Source: Tetrastigma voinierianum
Lineage: Eukaryota > Streptophyta > Magnoliopsida > Vitales > Vitaceae
Direction of reading: 5' to 3'
DNA length: 64,000 nucleotides
Assembly: GCA_016808115.1 (NCBI GenBank)
Contig: JAEQBH010000650.1
Coordinates: 124,001 to 188,000, forward strand
Part shown: positions 12,153 through 24,280 of the stretch, piece after piece
Position numbering within the stretch: position 1 is the stretch's first letter
Layout of the letters: every line of letters starts with the position of its first letter
Translations under genes and position numbers: made by a program
Notes under the pieces: generated by a model
The model's database searches: none
The model's input: only the letters and a program-made list of their open reading frames with translations
What the model was told of the DNA's origin: nothing

Positions 12153-12812
12153 TATATATATATATATATATGTGACTTATTAAGTTTTCCCTAAATCCTA
12201 TAGTGACCATACTAATGAAGTGAAGATTAAGGGCATAGTGGATTTCATTTGAAACTTTGAATTTTTAGTTTTTAAGATATCATTTATTTGTTACTTTATT
12301 TTTTTTAGTACGTTGAATATGAACATGTTTATTAGTTTTGTTTATTACACTTTGACATGTTTATGATTTGATGTTTCATTTTTTATCATGAAACTTTGGG
12401 CAGTTGTGAGTTTGGTACTTTAGTAATTCCTAATTATGCGATTGTAGTTAGTTGCTTAATAGCTACTAGTTAGTTTGGTTATAAATTTATAATGATGTTT
12501 AACATTATTTATGTTTATTTAAGACTTTAAATATTATTATATTGTCTAAGCTCCATCATTTATGTATTAACTATTATTAAACACTTGTGTTTTATTTATT
12601 TTTATTTGAAGAATGAAAAAATTATATAAATTACAAGTTTTAGCATCTTTTTAAATTTTGGCTAGTTTTGGCCCGCTTTAGCTCGCAGCCCGCATCGGGC
12701 TGAGGTGGGCTGGTCTGGTCAAAAGCTGGCCCGAAAAAATATGGCTCAAATTGGCCCGACCCATTTTGGCTCGCAGCTCTAATGGGTTGGGCCAGCCTGT
12801 TTCCCCACTATA
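11869..12812. mobile_element. hAT-like non-autonomous transposon (944 bp)
   Basis: The ends tagagcggagaata and the complement of the right end, tatagtggggaaac, form imperfect terminal inverted repeats, followed by further inverted similarity around ggctggccca. It is flanked by 8-base duplications agtggtgc (11861-11868) and agtggttt (12813-12820). Copy 2 has the single empty site agtggtgc at 59551-59558. An 8-bp duplication and TAG-type ends fit hAT. The interior is noncoding and holds a long TA array (12082-12172). Confidence 0.8.
12082..12172. repeat. TA microsatellite inside the hAT-like element
   Basis: About 90 bases of nearly pure TA repeat interrupted by tcat and acta. Absent from copy 2 because the host element is absent there. 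Confidence 0.95.
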
Positions 12813-13381
12813 AGTGGTTTAATGTCTAATCCCCCTTTAGCTTTCTACCAACCCTTAGCGAGCTTTAGATTAGTAGCTCCTAGACTAGTTGACCTTAGGA
12901 TACCATGTGTTGAAACACTCCTTAGGATTTACTTACTCTAGGAAAGGAAGGTTATGAGGGTAGACTTACTCATCTTTGACTTTTTATTCTATTTTTGCTT
13001 CTTTTCCCCTTGAATTTTTTTTTTTTTTTTCTTTTCCTCCTTCCTTTTCACCAACCTCTTTTGATTTTCAACTTAACTCAACTCAACCAATTTGGCGTAC
13101 TTACTTCTCACTACATTTCTCAATTATGTTCAAATCCTCATGTTATGGGTAAGTTTGGTTCTTTACTGAGGGATAGGGATGTATAGGAAGGGTTGTTGAG
13201 AAGCTGAACTTGATTCTTATGAAAGAATTTTTTGAATCTTTAAGGTTTAAACATTTTGATGTAGAGGAATATGCATATGCATATTAATAGGGTTAGTTTG
13301 GAAGGCTCAAACTTTCCAAAGATGGTCTATATCATTTATCAATTGTTATGTTGCCTAGGAATTCGCATCAAGCGATAGAAC

Positions 13382-13978
13382 TGAAGGAAAAACACACAGC
13401 GGAAGCATGGATCTAGCAATATGATTAAACATGCAACTGTATCTAAAATTCAATATTAAATAAAATTACCTATGTAGATTTGCAGATCAGATCAACTAGA
13501 CTTCTAGATCAGCCACCAACCGGCAATCTACACACGTCGGATCTCTGAGCGGCACGCGATCTGTGATCTCTACTTGGAAATCCCGATCTGAGATCGGCAA
13601 TGCACCGTCCGATCTTCGGATCTATCCTCGAGGGGGTGGTATGGATGTGTGTGGGCACAATGAATCGAGGCAGCTGTGAGGCCCGAGTTTCCCCAGAACA
13701 CTTAGAGAAAAACCAAAGAATAGAAAAATTCTTTCTTTTCTCTTGTTACATTCTCAAAAAAAAATGTATATAAAAAAACTCAAGAAAACCTTAAAACCCA
13801 TTACATCAAGGAATAAGCTATTCATATAATAAATTATATTTATTATAAATAACCGTTCATATATAATAAATTATATTTATTATAAATAACCGTTCATATA
13901 ATATATTTATTATAAATTTATAATTTATACATATATTTGAGAATACTAAGTAGGACCCCGAGCACATAATTGCTAACA
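13382..13978 (-). repeat. Copia 3' LTR (597 bp)
   Basis: Matches 20519-21118 throughout, with TG/CA ends. It carries three units of a 35-bp repeat (taaccgttcatata...), against four in the other LTR. Immediately beyond it (13979-13993, minus strand gcaagtgggagat) lies a purine-rich stretch in the position expected of the polypurine tract. Confidence 0.93.
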
Positions 13979-14934
13979 ATCTCCCACTTGCTCTTAGTAC
14001 AAACTTGAGCATAAGCCCAACCATGTAACTCAACTTTTGTGTTCTATAGTTCCATTACGATATGAGCTCATAGCACCACTGAGCTAGCACAGGGATCAAA
14101 CGGCTATTGTAATTAAGGCTCTTATAATTGAAAAGCAATTATCTAATCGATTCACCCTCCACTAAAAGGCGAGTTGAACTCCAAAATTAATAATATTGAT
14201 ATATATATTAATTTCCTCCATTGTAAAATATCGATAATTAATTGATTATATTTTACGTCATCAATTAGTATTTTAATCTCTTGATTTAACAGTTTCTCTA
14301 ATGGATCAAATGCAGCGGCCGGTGGCTTCATTACATCAAATGCAAAACATAGAGGATATTTCATCTGTTCATTTTTTGTTTATTTAATAAATCTTTGGCC
14401 AATTAAACAATCACGTTCCCCGAAATCATCTAGGTATTGGCCGTCAAAATAGGCCTCACATATTGACAATTCAAAGACCGATAATTATTCAATTACCTAT
14501 TTAAAATAAACTCAGGATTGAGAGAAAAATAATAATCAAATATCACTTGAGATTTAATTCCTTTCACAGAAATTTAACTTTAATCAAATCTTTCTTTGAT
14601 CTATCAATACAGAAACATAATCTGCACCAATATTTTATAATAACCAAGGCAGATTATTTCATAAAATATTATAGTCTAAATAAAGCGTCAACTTTGTTAT
14701 TCAATAAGCGTGATCTTATTCATTAATTATGAGAACTTATGATCATGTCTTCCATGGACGTATCCATATGACCATATCTTTGCATAATTAATCTTACGGA
14801 CCTTAATCTGAGAAAATACTAGTGCTGAGGTGAAATTAATACCTCATTGAAATTTTATTAACACAGAAAAATACAATAATTTTATTTGTCTTGCTACAAA
14901 AGCTCAAATAAAAAAAACTCCCACTAGTCCTAAA

Positions 14935-16440
14935 ATAAGTCTGGTAATCTCCTAACACCCATAGAATCTACATGTCTTTCAAAAACTTGAGCAATTGAGG
15001 CACTTTGTGAATGGAGTCCGCTAGGTTTTCCTCGTATTTATTTTGGTAGCTGCTTTATGTCTCGCTCAATGATGTCTCGGATCAAGTGTTTACTTCCTCT
15101 CAATGTGTTTTTGTTTCTTGTGATACCTTGGTTCTTTTCTTAATTTGTACTCCATTGCTTGTTGTCACGAGTAAAGGGTAATGGGCGAACCTTCATTCAG
15201 GTATCACACGAGAAGATCCATAATAATGAACTTCTTGACCACCACGGCTTCCTTAAGGCTTCGGAAAGCGACAACATATTCGAGTACGTGGTGGAGATAC
15301 ACCTACACACGTCTGTTTAATACTCCTCATGACGACTCCACCACATATAGTGTAAACACATAACGGTAGATTTCATGATGAAATATCCTTGGATACAGTG
15401 CGTGAAACGATAGTTTTCCTAAACTCCCAGCTGGAATATACTAGCATATAATCTCTTGTTCTCCTTAGATACTTAAGTATATGCTTTCTTTGCAATCCGG
15501 TGTTCTTCAGAGGATCAGTTGATCTGGGCTTACAACTCCAACATAACGGATCTCGGCACACAGTACGTAACATGGCATACATGAGACTACCTACGGTAGG
15601 GGCATAAAGGTATCCTACTCGCGTTCTTTGCTCGGGAGTTTTGGTGATTGCTCCTTAGAAAGATGAATTCCATATGCAAAAGTGAGATCACTTTAGATTT
15701 TCCATGTTAAACGACAAATTTTATCAATATAAGGAAACTGAGATAAGTGCGACAACTTATTCTTAGGTCTCGTATAAGTTTGATTCAAGAATATAGTTGG
15801 CTTCTCCCGAGTCTTTCATATCAAAAGCGTTTATGCAACCAATCTTTACGACAACACTTGTTTTATGCGTTTCCGGAATAACAACTATCATGTCATCTAC
15901 GTAAAGGACTAGAAAAACTACCTTGCATTAGCGGATTCTTTTTGTAAACACAGGTTCATCAGGGCTTTTCTCAAAACCGAAAGAAGTAATGGCCTGATCA
16001 AACCTGATGTTCCATGATCTGGATGCTTGCTTAAGTCCATAAATGGACCTTTGCAACTTGCATACCATGTGTTCTTTGCCTTTAGCTTTGAACCCTTCTG
16101 GTTGCTGCATGTAGATGTCCTCATTTAAGTGCCATTTAAAAATTTGTTTTTGACATCCATCTGCCCGAATCTGTGTCAGAGACTAGCGACTGACTAAAAG
16201 TCGGATAGATTTAAGCATGGCTCTTGGCGGTTTCTTCATAATCTATCCTACCTGTTTTTGGGTATAGCCTTTTGCCACCAATCTAGCTTTGAAGGTTTCC
16301 ACCTTCCCGTCGATCCTCTTTTCTCTTGTAAATCCACTTGCACCCTATTGGTTTACCCCTTTGGGTGCCTCTACAGAGACCAGGACTGAATTGGAATACA
16401 TAGATTCCATTTCACGGTCCATGGCTGCCCTCCTGTACAT
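14935..16440 (-). pseudogene. Copia reverse transcriptase and RNase H, broken
   Basis: On the minus strand, RT begins near 16420 with a V/EAPKGV-type segment followed by RIDGKVETFKARLVAKGY (16265-16330). It continues through QPEGFKAKGKEHMVCKL and SIYGLKQA (16000-16110) to the catalytic YVDD at 15892-15903. The C-terminal HILKYLRRTRDYMLVY block is near 15430-15500, and a final RNase H tail with a DLAD-like motif is near 14940-15050. Frameshifts separate these blocks. The family role is copying element RNA into DNA; here it is non-functional. Confidence 0.88.
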
Positions 16441-16736
16441 CCATCTTCAGTGCTTCTTTGTAGTGGTGGATCATCTTCCTTTATCGATAGCAATAACTTG
16501 GTAAAGACTTCGCCTAGCAAGGGCCTATCTGCGAGCTTCCGCGCCCTCTATCACTACGGCGAAGCTCCTTTGGTTGTGGTTCATTAATTACGAGCCTATA
16601 AAGGTACTTTAGTTCCTCTTGTGCGAAATATTACAGTTCACGGTTCCACATGTATTGGATCTTGTTCACTTGGTTCCACGTGTATTCTGCCGGGTACATT
16701 TTCCCCTCTTTGGAACATCACATGAATCGAGTGGTA

Positions 16737-17665
16737 TTAGAGCAAAGACACTGGTGGTTCAAGTTTCTGTTCTTGAAATTTGGAGTCAAGCTCCTCAAGA
16801 ATTATTTTACTCTTGGGTTTGAAATTGCTTATATAGTCTTCCTCCAAAAAAGTTGCGTGAGTACTCACAATAACCTTTTTATCCGAAGGACTATAAAATA
16901 GTCCACCTCTCGTTCCTTTAGGGTAGCCAACAAACATGCAAACCTGCATGCGCGATTCCAACTTGGTTGGATCCTTTCTTAAGACATGTGCGAGGGCACC
17001 CCCATATTGGATATGGCTTAAGCTAGGCTTCTTTTCCTGATTACGCCAGATTGTCTTAAGGCAAGTTTTAGAAGGAAGCCCAGAGTCGGAAGATACATTG
17101 GGTTTCTATGGCATATGATGGGTAGAGATGAATAACTAAAGCATTAGGCTCACCATATCCTGAAGGTTTCTGTTTCTTCTTTGCGCAACTCCATTTTGTG
17201 GGGTGTTCAGTGCGATAGTTGTGAAACTATCCCCTCTTGATCCAGTAAGACTTAAACTCTCGGATAGGTATTCACCGCCTCGGTGGACCGAAGCTCTTTG
17301 ATATGGAGTCACTAACCAATTGGCACTACGCCTCAATATACTCGAAATTTGGTAGTTTCGGACTTTTAGGCGCATTAGGTAAATATATCCATATCTTGAG
17401 TAGTCATCTGTAAGGTGACAAAATGCTCATACCCTCATACGGCTTGGACATTTATTGGTCGCACACATCGGTATGCACCAATTCGGCGGTTTGGTTGCCC
17501 GATATCCTTTGGCTTTAAAGGGCCTTTTGGTGTTTGCAGCCAAACAAGATTCACATCTTGAGTGAGTTCAAAGTCTAGGGAAGTTAAGTCCCACTTTTTA
17601 CCAAACCATGAATCCTATTAGGATTAATATGACCCTGTCGCAAATGCAAAGTGCACGTTTCATTG
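16737..17665 (-). pseudogene. Copia integrase, broken
   Basis: The N-terminal pre-integrase block HLRQGHINPNRIHGLVKSG lies at about 17595-17660. The catalytic core shows RGGEYLSE and NTPQNGVAQRRNR (17136-17300). The C-terminal FVGYPKGTRGGLFYSP and FLEEDYISNFKP blocks are at 16780-16950. Integrase lying before RT marks the element as Ty1/copia rather than Ty3/gypsy. In-frame stops interrupt the chain. Confidence 0.88.
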
Positions 17666-18049
17666 AAACTTTCGCTTTTTCTTGGCTGAGTGATCATGCT
17701 TATCAACAATTTCAGTAATTAAAACATCATAGGACATAGGACTTAAATAATAAAGACCATCTATCAAATCACCCGGTACAAATAAGCTGAAGTTGAACTT
17801 CTTATTGTAATAAAGGAATTAAATTCCCTTTGTTAAACCTTGTTCAAATAAACAACTAGCAATTAAATTCCTTTTAAAATCACATTACATATAAGCAGTC
17901 TACTAAACATAAAAGTCCTATCATTATTGAAAAATAATTCTACTTGTCCTAATGCTAACGGAGACATGTTCTCCATTTCCAAGCCTGAAAACCTACTGTT
18001 CTGTCGATGACTGATTTAATACGAACCCTTTGCAAGAGTAACCCCGGAC

Positions 18050-19300
18050 ATGGTTAGTGAAACTCTGAATCAATGATCCATTTATCATTATAATTCTCCA
18101 CTAAACAAGCTTCAACCACATTTAAATTACCCATACCTTGCTTTTTGGCAATCGAGGGGGCAATTACGCTTCGGTGACCCATACATCAAGCACTTAGAAA
18201 CGCGCCTTCGGCTAACTCATAAGCGGTGGTTTAGTGGCTGGTACACGACCCATACAGCATTCTTATTCTTTTTCCCACCTGGTTTCCCTTTGGGCTTGAA
18301 AGTAGAACCACCGATTCTGTATGAACCGCTGACTTTCAGAAAGCCCTTTCGGCACTTTCAAGTTCATGCATCAACTGTAGGAGTTAGATCCATCTTGTTC
18401 ATATTATAATTAGCTTTAAAGAAATTTGAGTAAGAAAACGATCGGGTAAGGATTCAAATATGAAATCAATTTGGGATGCTGCCATCGCATCCCCAACACT
18501 TGACGATTAAGATGTGACATCATTCAGACCAATGATCCCTCACACTTCCCCGAGTCATTCTGAGTGTTCATTATGGCCCTATAGCTATGACTGCCTTAAA
18601 GACTGTTTGATTGTGCAAACATCTTATCGAGTCTGGATCATTACGCTCGCTCTCGAGATGAGATATCTGTCCTTTGAATATTAGCGGCTTATTTGGCGAA
18701 GAATATAACGTAGTGATATATTTGCCTTTGACCCGGTTCTCATGGAGTCTTTTCGACTTGGTCGAGGATGCATTTCTTCTTGAGCTCATTGGGCTTTGGT
18801 GTGGTTAGGACAAACTTCGAGTTTTCAAAATCGAGGCAATGCAGGTTGGTTTTCCATTCACTATAATTATTTCCATCCATAGGCTTTTGACTCAAAATCA
18901 TTGCAAATTAGGTTAAATGATGCCATTTTACGAAAAAAATACACACTAGTATTAAAAAACGTAATATCTTACAATAAACATAATCTTAAAATTTAGTTAA
19001 TCCAAAACTATTTTACATTTTTATTACTTAAAGCAGTCTATTTAGTTCCATTATAAACACTTACGTTGGGCAAGATATTTATAATAGCTAAATTTGATCA
19101 TGGAAATAGTTAGTATCCTACTAAAGTTGGTTCTGGGAAAGATGAGGGAGTCACAAGCGGACTACTTAAATCCCACCTTCTTAGACAGAACTTTCCTAGA
19201 TAATACATAATCATTTCACTCTAATTGTTTCAAAACTTTGGGCATAATAAAAATATCCATAGCCTCGTTGGGAGGGTAATAATTAAATTAAGTTTGAATG
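18050..19300 (-). pseudogene. Copia gag zinc knuckle and protease start, broken
   Basis: A degraded CCHC knuckle ending in KRNCP lies near 18160-18190 and leads into CLVENYNDKWIIDS at 18060-18110. The usual protease motif is WIIDSGA; here the glycine codon reads glutamate (DSE) and the frame then stops, so the active site appears lost. Upstream, gag is a scatter of short frames to about 19.3 kb. The DSG-to-DSE reading is direct from the sequence. Confidence 0.7.
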
Positions 19301-19309
19301 TTTTTAACC

Positions 19310-20500
19310 ATTGTTTTTAATTTCAAAATTATCTTTAATATCCAAGATTCTTGAAGCGTTAGGCGAGTCAATCTTATTAAAATTTTGAAACTTAATTTGA
19401 GGTCTAATCGATAAAATCCCGACCATGTTTATCAGATTTAGAATATGATCATTTTATTGTGACCCCTGATGGAACCCTTAGGTTTAAAATTAATTAAATT
19501 AATTAGTACTTTCACCATTCAATATTTAAATAATAGGGATTTTCTAAAATTATTTCAAAAAAAATAAAGTAATTTTTCCATAATAATTATTAAACTAGAT
19601 AATAGAATCATAATAATTATTATGCACATGTAATTATCATTGATGCAAATTTATATGGCACCACCTATTCTATATGGCATGTATCACATAAAACATGTTA
19701 TAAGCATATAATTTAAACCATTCACAAAAGCATTAATTAAATAACCTAATCCATGGTTTCCTAAAAAATTAAATTAGGCTCTTACAAAATATCCTAAGGT
19801 TCTTGGGCCCAATTATTTTAGTTTCACAAAAGGCATAAAGGCCCCGAAACTAAAAATAAATTAAAACCACAAAAACCTAATGTTCTAATTTGAAGGGTAG
19901 TAGGTCCATAGATCCACCGTCAAAAGCGAGCCCGGGGAAGAACCACCAGCTGCACGGCAGACGGCCCGTAGTAGGCGCAAGAAAGCGACTCCGCCGCGCG
20001 CCCTTACGCCAGACTATCGGCCAGTAGGACGCGAAACTGCCGTAGCGTGTAGGCGCGTGACGGCATTTCTCGGGCACAGCCGATCCGTCCGGCTTGGCGT
20101 CTCACTCCTCCCAACGTTTCCACGGTGGTCACGTTAGAGATGGTGTCGAGATCTTCTCGACTTTCCAAATAATGAAGGGTGTCTGATTTACGAGTTTGAA
20201 ATTTAAAATTACAACTATTTTTAATTAAAAAAAAAAAAAATGTAAATAATAAATAAAACCGGAAGGCCTGATCTTATGACCCGACTCCGTACAAACGAAA
20301 AAATTAATACAATCAAAAATCTACCATGGATCTAGAGCAAACCCATTAAAATAATACATCCATTCATGAACAAAAATCATAAAATTAACGAGATCTATCA
20401 TGCGATCTAACAACAAATAGAACCTAGGTGCCATATACTAAATCCAACATCAAAATTACAGCGCATTATTGAATACCTAGATACACATATCTAATCATAG
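19310..20500 (-). other. Copia leader region with a GC-rich island
   Basis: This lies between the gag remnants and the 5' LTR. Most of it is AT-rich, but 19910-20150 is strongly GC-rich (cccggggaag, cgccgcgcgcc). The 66-codon minus ORF there (19877-20077) has no recognised domain and is probably chance. Confidence 0.5.
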
Positions 20501-20518
20501 CTTGCTCACGATACCAAT
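20501..20518 (-). other. Copia primer-binding site (tRNA-Met type, altered)
   Basis: On the minus strand, directly after the 5' LTR, the sequence reads attggtatcgtgagcaag. This matches the TGGTATC start of the tRNA-Met priming site, followed by GTGAGC where CAGAGC is usual. Confidence 0.6.
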
Positions 20519-21118
20519 TGGAAGGAAACACGGCGGAAATGGATGCCTTGATATGATTAAAGCGTACGTAGCCATGCAAATTTAATATTAAATAAAATTA
20601 CCTATGTAGATTCTTGAATCAAGTCGACTAGACTGAATCGGCCACCCGACCCGGTGATCTACAGTCGGGGATCTACAGCGGCACGCAGCCAACGATGAAT
20701 CCGATCCACAGATGGCAATGCGTCCGTCTTCGGATCTATCCTCGGGAGTGGTATGGATGTGTGTGGGCACAATGAATCGGGCATTAGGCTGAGATCTTAG
20801 AACACTTGAAAAAACCAAGAGCCAGAAAAATTCTTTTCTCTTGTTCTGTATTCTCAAAAATGTATATATAAAAAAAACTCAAAGAGAAAACCTTAAAACC
20901 CATTACATCAAGGAATAACTGTTCATATAATAAATTATATTTATTATAAATAACCGTTCATATAATAAATTATATTTATTATAAAAAACCGTTCATATAA
21001 TAAATTATATTTATTATAAATAACAGTTCATATAATAAATTATATTTATTATAAATTTATAATTTATACATATATTTGAGAATACTAAGTGGGACCCAAG
21101 AGCACATAATTGCTAACA
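20519..21118 (-). repeat. Copia 5' LTR (600 bp)
   Basis: The partner of 13382-13978. Four tandem 35-bp units occupy 20922-21054. A TA-rich TATA-like stretch (minus strand ttttatatatacat, about 20864-20878) is a plausible promoter. Confidence 0.93.
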
Positions 21119-23100
21119 AGAACAAGTTCTAGGACCTATGGAGATCAAAGATAGATGGATTCTCATAAACCTTTTATAACCCAAGCAAAAATTGCTTTTC
21201 AAGAGTACTTAGTGACCAAGTGCATGGAGTTTGAGAAACCAATGACTAAATCGCCTATTTTAGAGATAACCCATTAAGCTTTAAGTCCTATTATCTCTAA
21301 TATTGTCCATATCTCAAGGGTTTAATTATGATCCTCATTGACATCACAACTACTCCAAGCAAAACTCAATTAATTCAAATATTTTTTATTTACAAATTAT
21401 ATATATATATATATATATTTTAGGTTTTCGAAACTTTTGAAAATTTTATGGGTTTTTCACAATATAGACTACTTATTTACACTTTTCAATCAAAATTGGG
21501 TGCATGGGTAAGATAAAGGGATCATACAACATTAGTGCTTAATAAATCCATCAACATTTATGCTCAACAAGCAATGATCACAATATGTCCCAAGCATGTC
21601 AAAATTGTATGTACAATTTATTTGAGTGTATGTGTAGACAAAAACTCTAACTAACAAAATAAACCAAAACTAAGATGTAAGTTGGAAAGCATCAAACAAA
21701 GTCATCATCCATAAAACCATAAGAAAAATTCATCCATAAAGTTATCAAGTGCAACATGTGGGGTGTGACATAATAAACCAACCAAAATTAAACACCCCCA
21801 AACTTTGGGATGAACATTGTCCTAAATATATAGCAATGAACAAAAGAAAGCAATAAAGTAAAAGGGTGATAGAGAGAGTTGGGAAAAGTGAACTCCCCTT
21901 TCTAGTCTCGGCCACTTTGAATAGGAACCTTAAGGATTTTCAGACCTTGAAATTGGTGTACTACTCCTTGGTACACTCTTTTCCATCTTTGGAGCCATGA
22001 AAGTGGCTTTGGCATTTCTCAAACACTTGGTGTGCACCAACTTCCTTCACCTCGAATGGTGAGTTTGATTTTTCAAAACCTCCTTCAATACAATGCAAAT
22101 TGCTCCACTGTCGACAATGATCCACAAGGGCAAAAACAAACAACAAAGCATAAAAAATTCTTCAATTGTAACTCCTCATTGATGCTTGGAATGATGGATG
22201 GAAAGTTGGAGTTCAACAATGGTAAGTTTGTGGGTTTATGATGGGTTTTGAAACTTGGAGATGGATTGGGGAGAGATGTGATTGAGGATTTGAGTGGATG
22301 GAAAATGAATTTGAAAGTGCTTAGAAGTTGCTAAGGTTGGAGGGAATGAGTGTGGTCGGATAGAGTGTGAAGTAGGAAGAATAAAAATGGGTTTTAAGGA
22401 GTTTGGGAGCCTCTATTTTCGTGACTATGGTTACGGTCATGGCTTGATTCTACTCGACACCTTACTTTCCAACTTGTTATACTCATCTTCATTTTAGCAA
22501 ATTGTTACGTGAAAAGAACTCGTTGGAAAGCTCTTTCAATGTAGAATGTGCTCATGTGTTTAGGTGAACAATTTGGAGCCTCAATCAATACACAAAAATC
22601 AGAATGTCCAATGCTATCCAATGTGATGGTTTCTTGGCTCCTTAGGTTCTTCTTGCTTTGTCTCTTGCCCAAATCACTTGCTATCCTTCATAAGTCTTTC
22701 ATGCTTATATAGTCTCTCCAAATTCCTCCAATAGCAACCCTTAATGCTTTCATTCATGCTTAAACTCACCTCTTAAACTAATATGTGCCAATCATGCTCC
22801 CAGGCAAGTCCTCTTGTCTTCAATTCTCCTCAAGCATGATCATGAACCTTATAACTTTATATTTCAATTCAATTTGATTCATTTCATCTCAAAAAACTCA
22901 AATTTGATCAACATCTCAACTCCATCATTTTCACACTTCAAGCACTATAAGTACATCAACCACTTTCCAACTCCTTGCCTTTACTCTTGCAAACTAGTCA
23001 TGACAACATGTTAAACCTCAAACCTACTTTATTTTGAAAACACTAACAAACAAAGTTAGAACACCACTGGGATTTTCAACCCATAAGTAAAAAACATAAA
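21119..23100 (-). mobile_element. Athila-like 3' region with LTR-like segment, copy 1
   Basis: Matches 60113-62110 in copy 2. It contains acacccccaaactttggg (about 21791), which on the minus strand is a G-run like a polypurine tract. Bases 22430-22700 resemble part of the 27195-29278 LTR (tcgttggaaag, then ctttcaatg; caaatcacttgc). The exact LTR borders cannot be set. Short ORFs here (21961-22241, 22814-23014) show no domain. Confidence 0.45.
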
Positions 23101-23241
23101 CAAATAAAATAATTAAAAATAGACAAAGGAAAAGAAAGTGGATAGAATCCTTATTACTTAGCTTGGATTGCCTCACAAGAAGATTTGCTATGTTTTAGAA
23201 TCAACTAGACTAATTGGAAAAGTACTAGTTCTTCCATTTGA

Positions 23242-24250
23242 CTAATCATCCATCTTGGACAGTACTTCCTCTTCATAACCATTCAGCTTAAGGATGATTT
23301 CTTCCATAGTTTGAATGGGGGAAAGAAACTCATAATCCCCTTTAATTGTGGCTAGTGGTTCAGCCACAATTTCTTCAAAACAGTCTCCTTTATGTGATGC
23401 AAATGTAAGCACATCTATGAATAAGGCGGACTCTTCAAACATGTGCCCTTTTTATGGAAGCAAACTTCGTACAAATCTTTATGCGCATGATTTTTTCTTG
23501 CTCCATCACAGGTAATGGTTGGTTGAGATTGAACTTTGCTTTCTCCTCACCCACAAGAAAGGTGAGCTTCCCCTTGTTGATGCCAATCCTTGCTTCGCTT
23601 GAGGAAGGAAGTGGTCTTCTTAATATATGAGAATTTTGTAGATCCCCTTCAATGCCCTAAGTCACAAAATCCATGGGAAAGGGAAATGTGTCAATCTTCA
23701 CCAAGACGTTTTCAATAGCCATCACTTCACTTTCTTCTTCAACTTTCAGTTCATCCACTATGGGCTCTTCATCCTCTAAGTTGTTTAGAAGTGCCTTGTT
23801 CTCAATTTCCAGCTCATTTTCACTTTCTTCCACAGATTTCAGGATAGGAAGTTCTTGCACATTGCTCAAAGGAGTATCCATGCATTCATTGGGATTTGTC
23901 AAAATATTACTAGAAGAGGTCCTAGAAAATTGTTCCTTGAGTGCTTGGACTAAGTGTCCCATTTGAGCTTCTAAGTTTACCCAATCTAGCAGTGTTGATC
24001 TGAAGGCATCTAAATTTGCAATTCCTACTCATGAAGAGTTATCATCTTCTTGTTCTTAGCCATGGAATTAAAATGCGCTCTTAAGCCGGGAGGCAAGCTA
24101 TTCTTTCTCTTGAAATGTGGGGTTTGAACTCCATTGATGAGGCATATGTTGAAGGGTAATTGGCATACAACTCGAGTTCTCATAGACAAGATTGTCTTGA
24201 TACCAAAAACCACAATCAGTGAATACTCCTTGTTCCATGAGTGAGTCATT
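23242..24250 (-). pseudogene. Athila-like gag/protease remnants, copy 1
   Basis: The minus frames 23657-23962, 23242-23442 and 24025-24249 correspond to frames in copy 2 (62198-63298). The block VLVKIDTFPFPMDFVT followed downstream by GELTFL-like sequence matches the Athila protease region, usually VLVKVDKF..P.DFVVLD. Acidic linker sequence lies before it. Stops and indels break the chain, and no reverse transcriptase motif follows. Confidence 0.6.
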
Positions 24251-24280
24251 GTGAATTCTTTGGTCTGAATGATGAATAAG

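Larger units (their letters stand above)
13382..21118 (-). mobile_element. Ty1/copia LTR retrotransposon, minus strand (7737 bp)
   Basis: Two LTRs of about 600 bp bracket recognisable gag, protease, integrase, RT and RNase H remnants in the copia order, read on the minus strand. The element begins TG and ends CA and is flanked by the 5-bp duplication agaac (13377-13381 and 21119-21123). Copy 2 carries the empty site at about 60110-60116. All reading frames contain stops and frameshifts, so it cannot encode working proteins. It inserted after the large duplication formed. Confidence 0.96.

Noticed and set aside
21961..22241. Opposed ORFs of 61 and 69 codons in copy 1 of the duplication
   Set aside because: The frames are not maintained in copy 2, and the region is LTR/3'-untranslated sequence of an Athila-like element.
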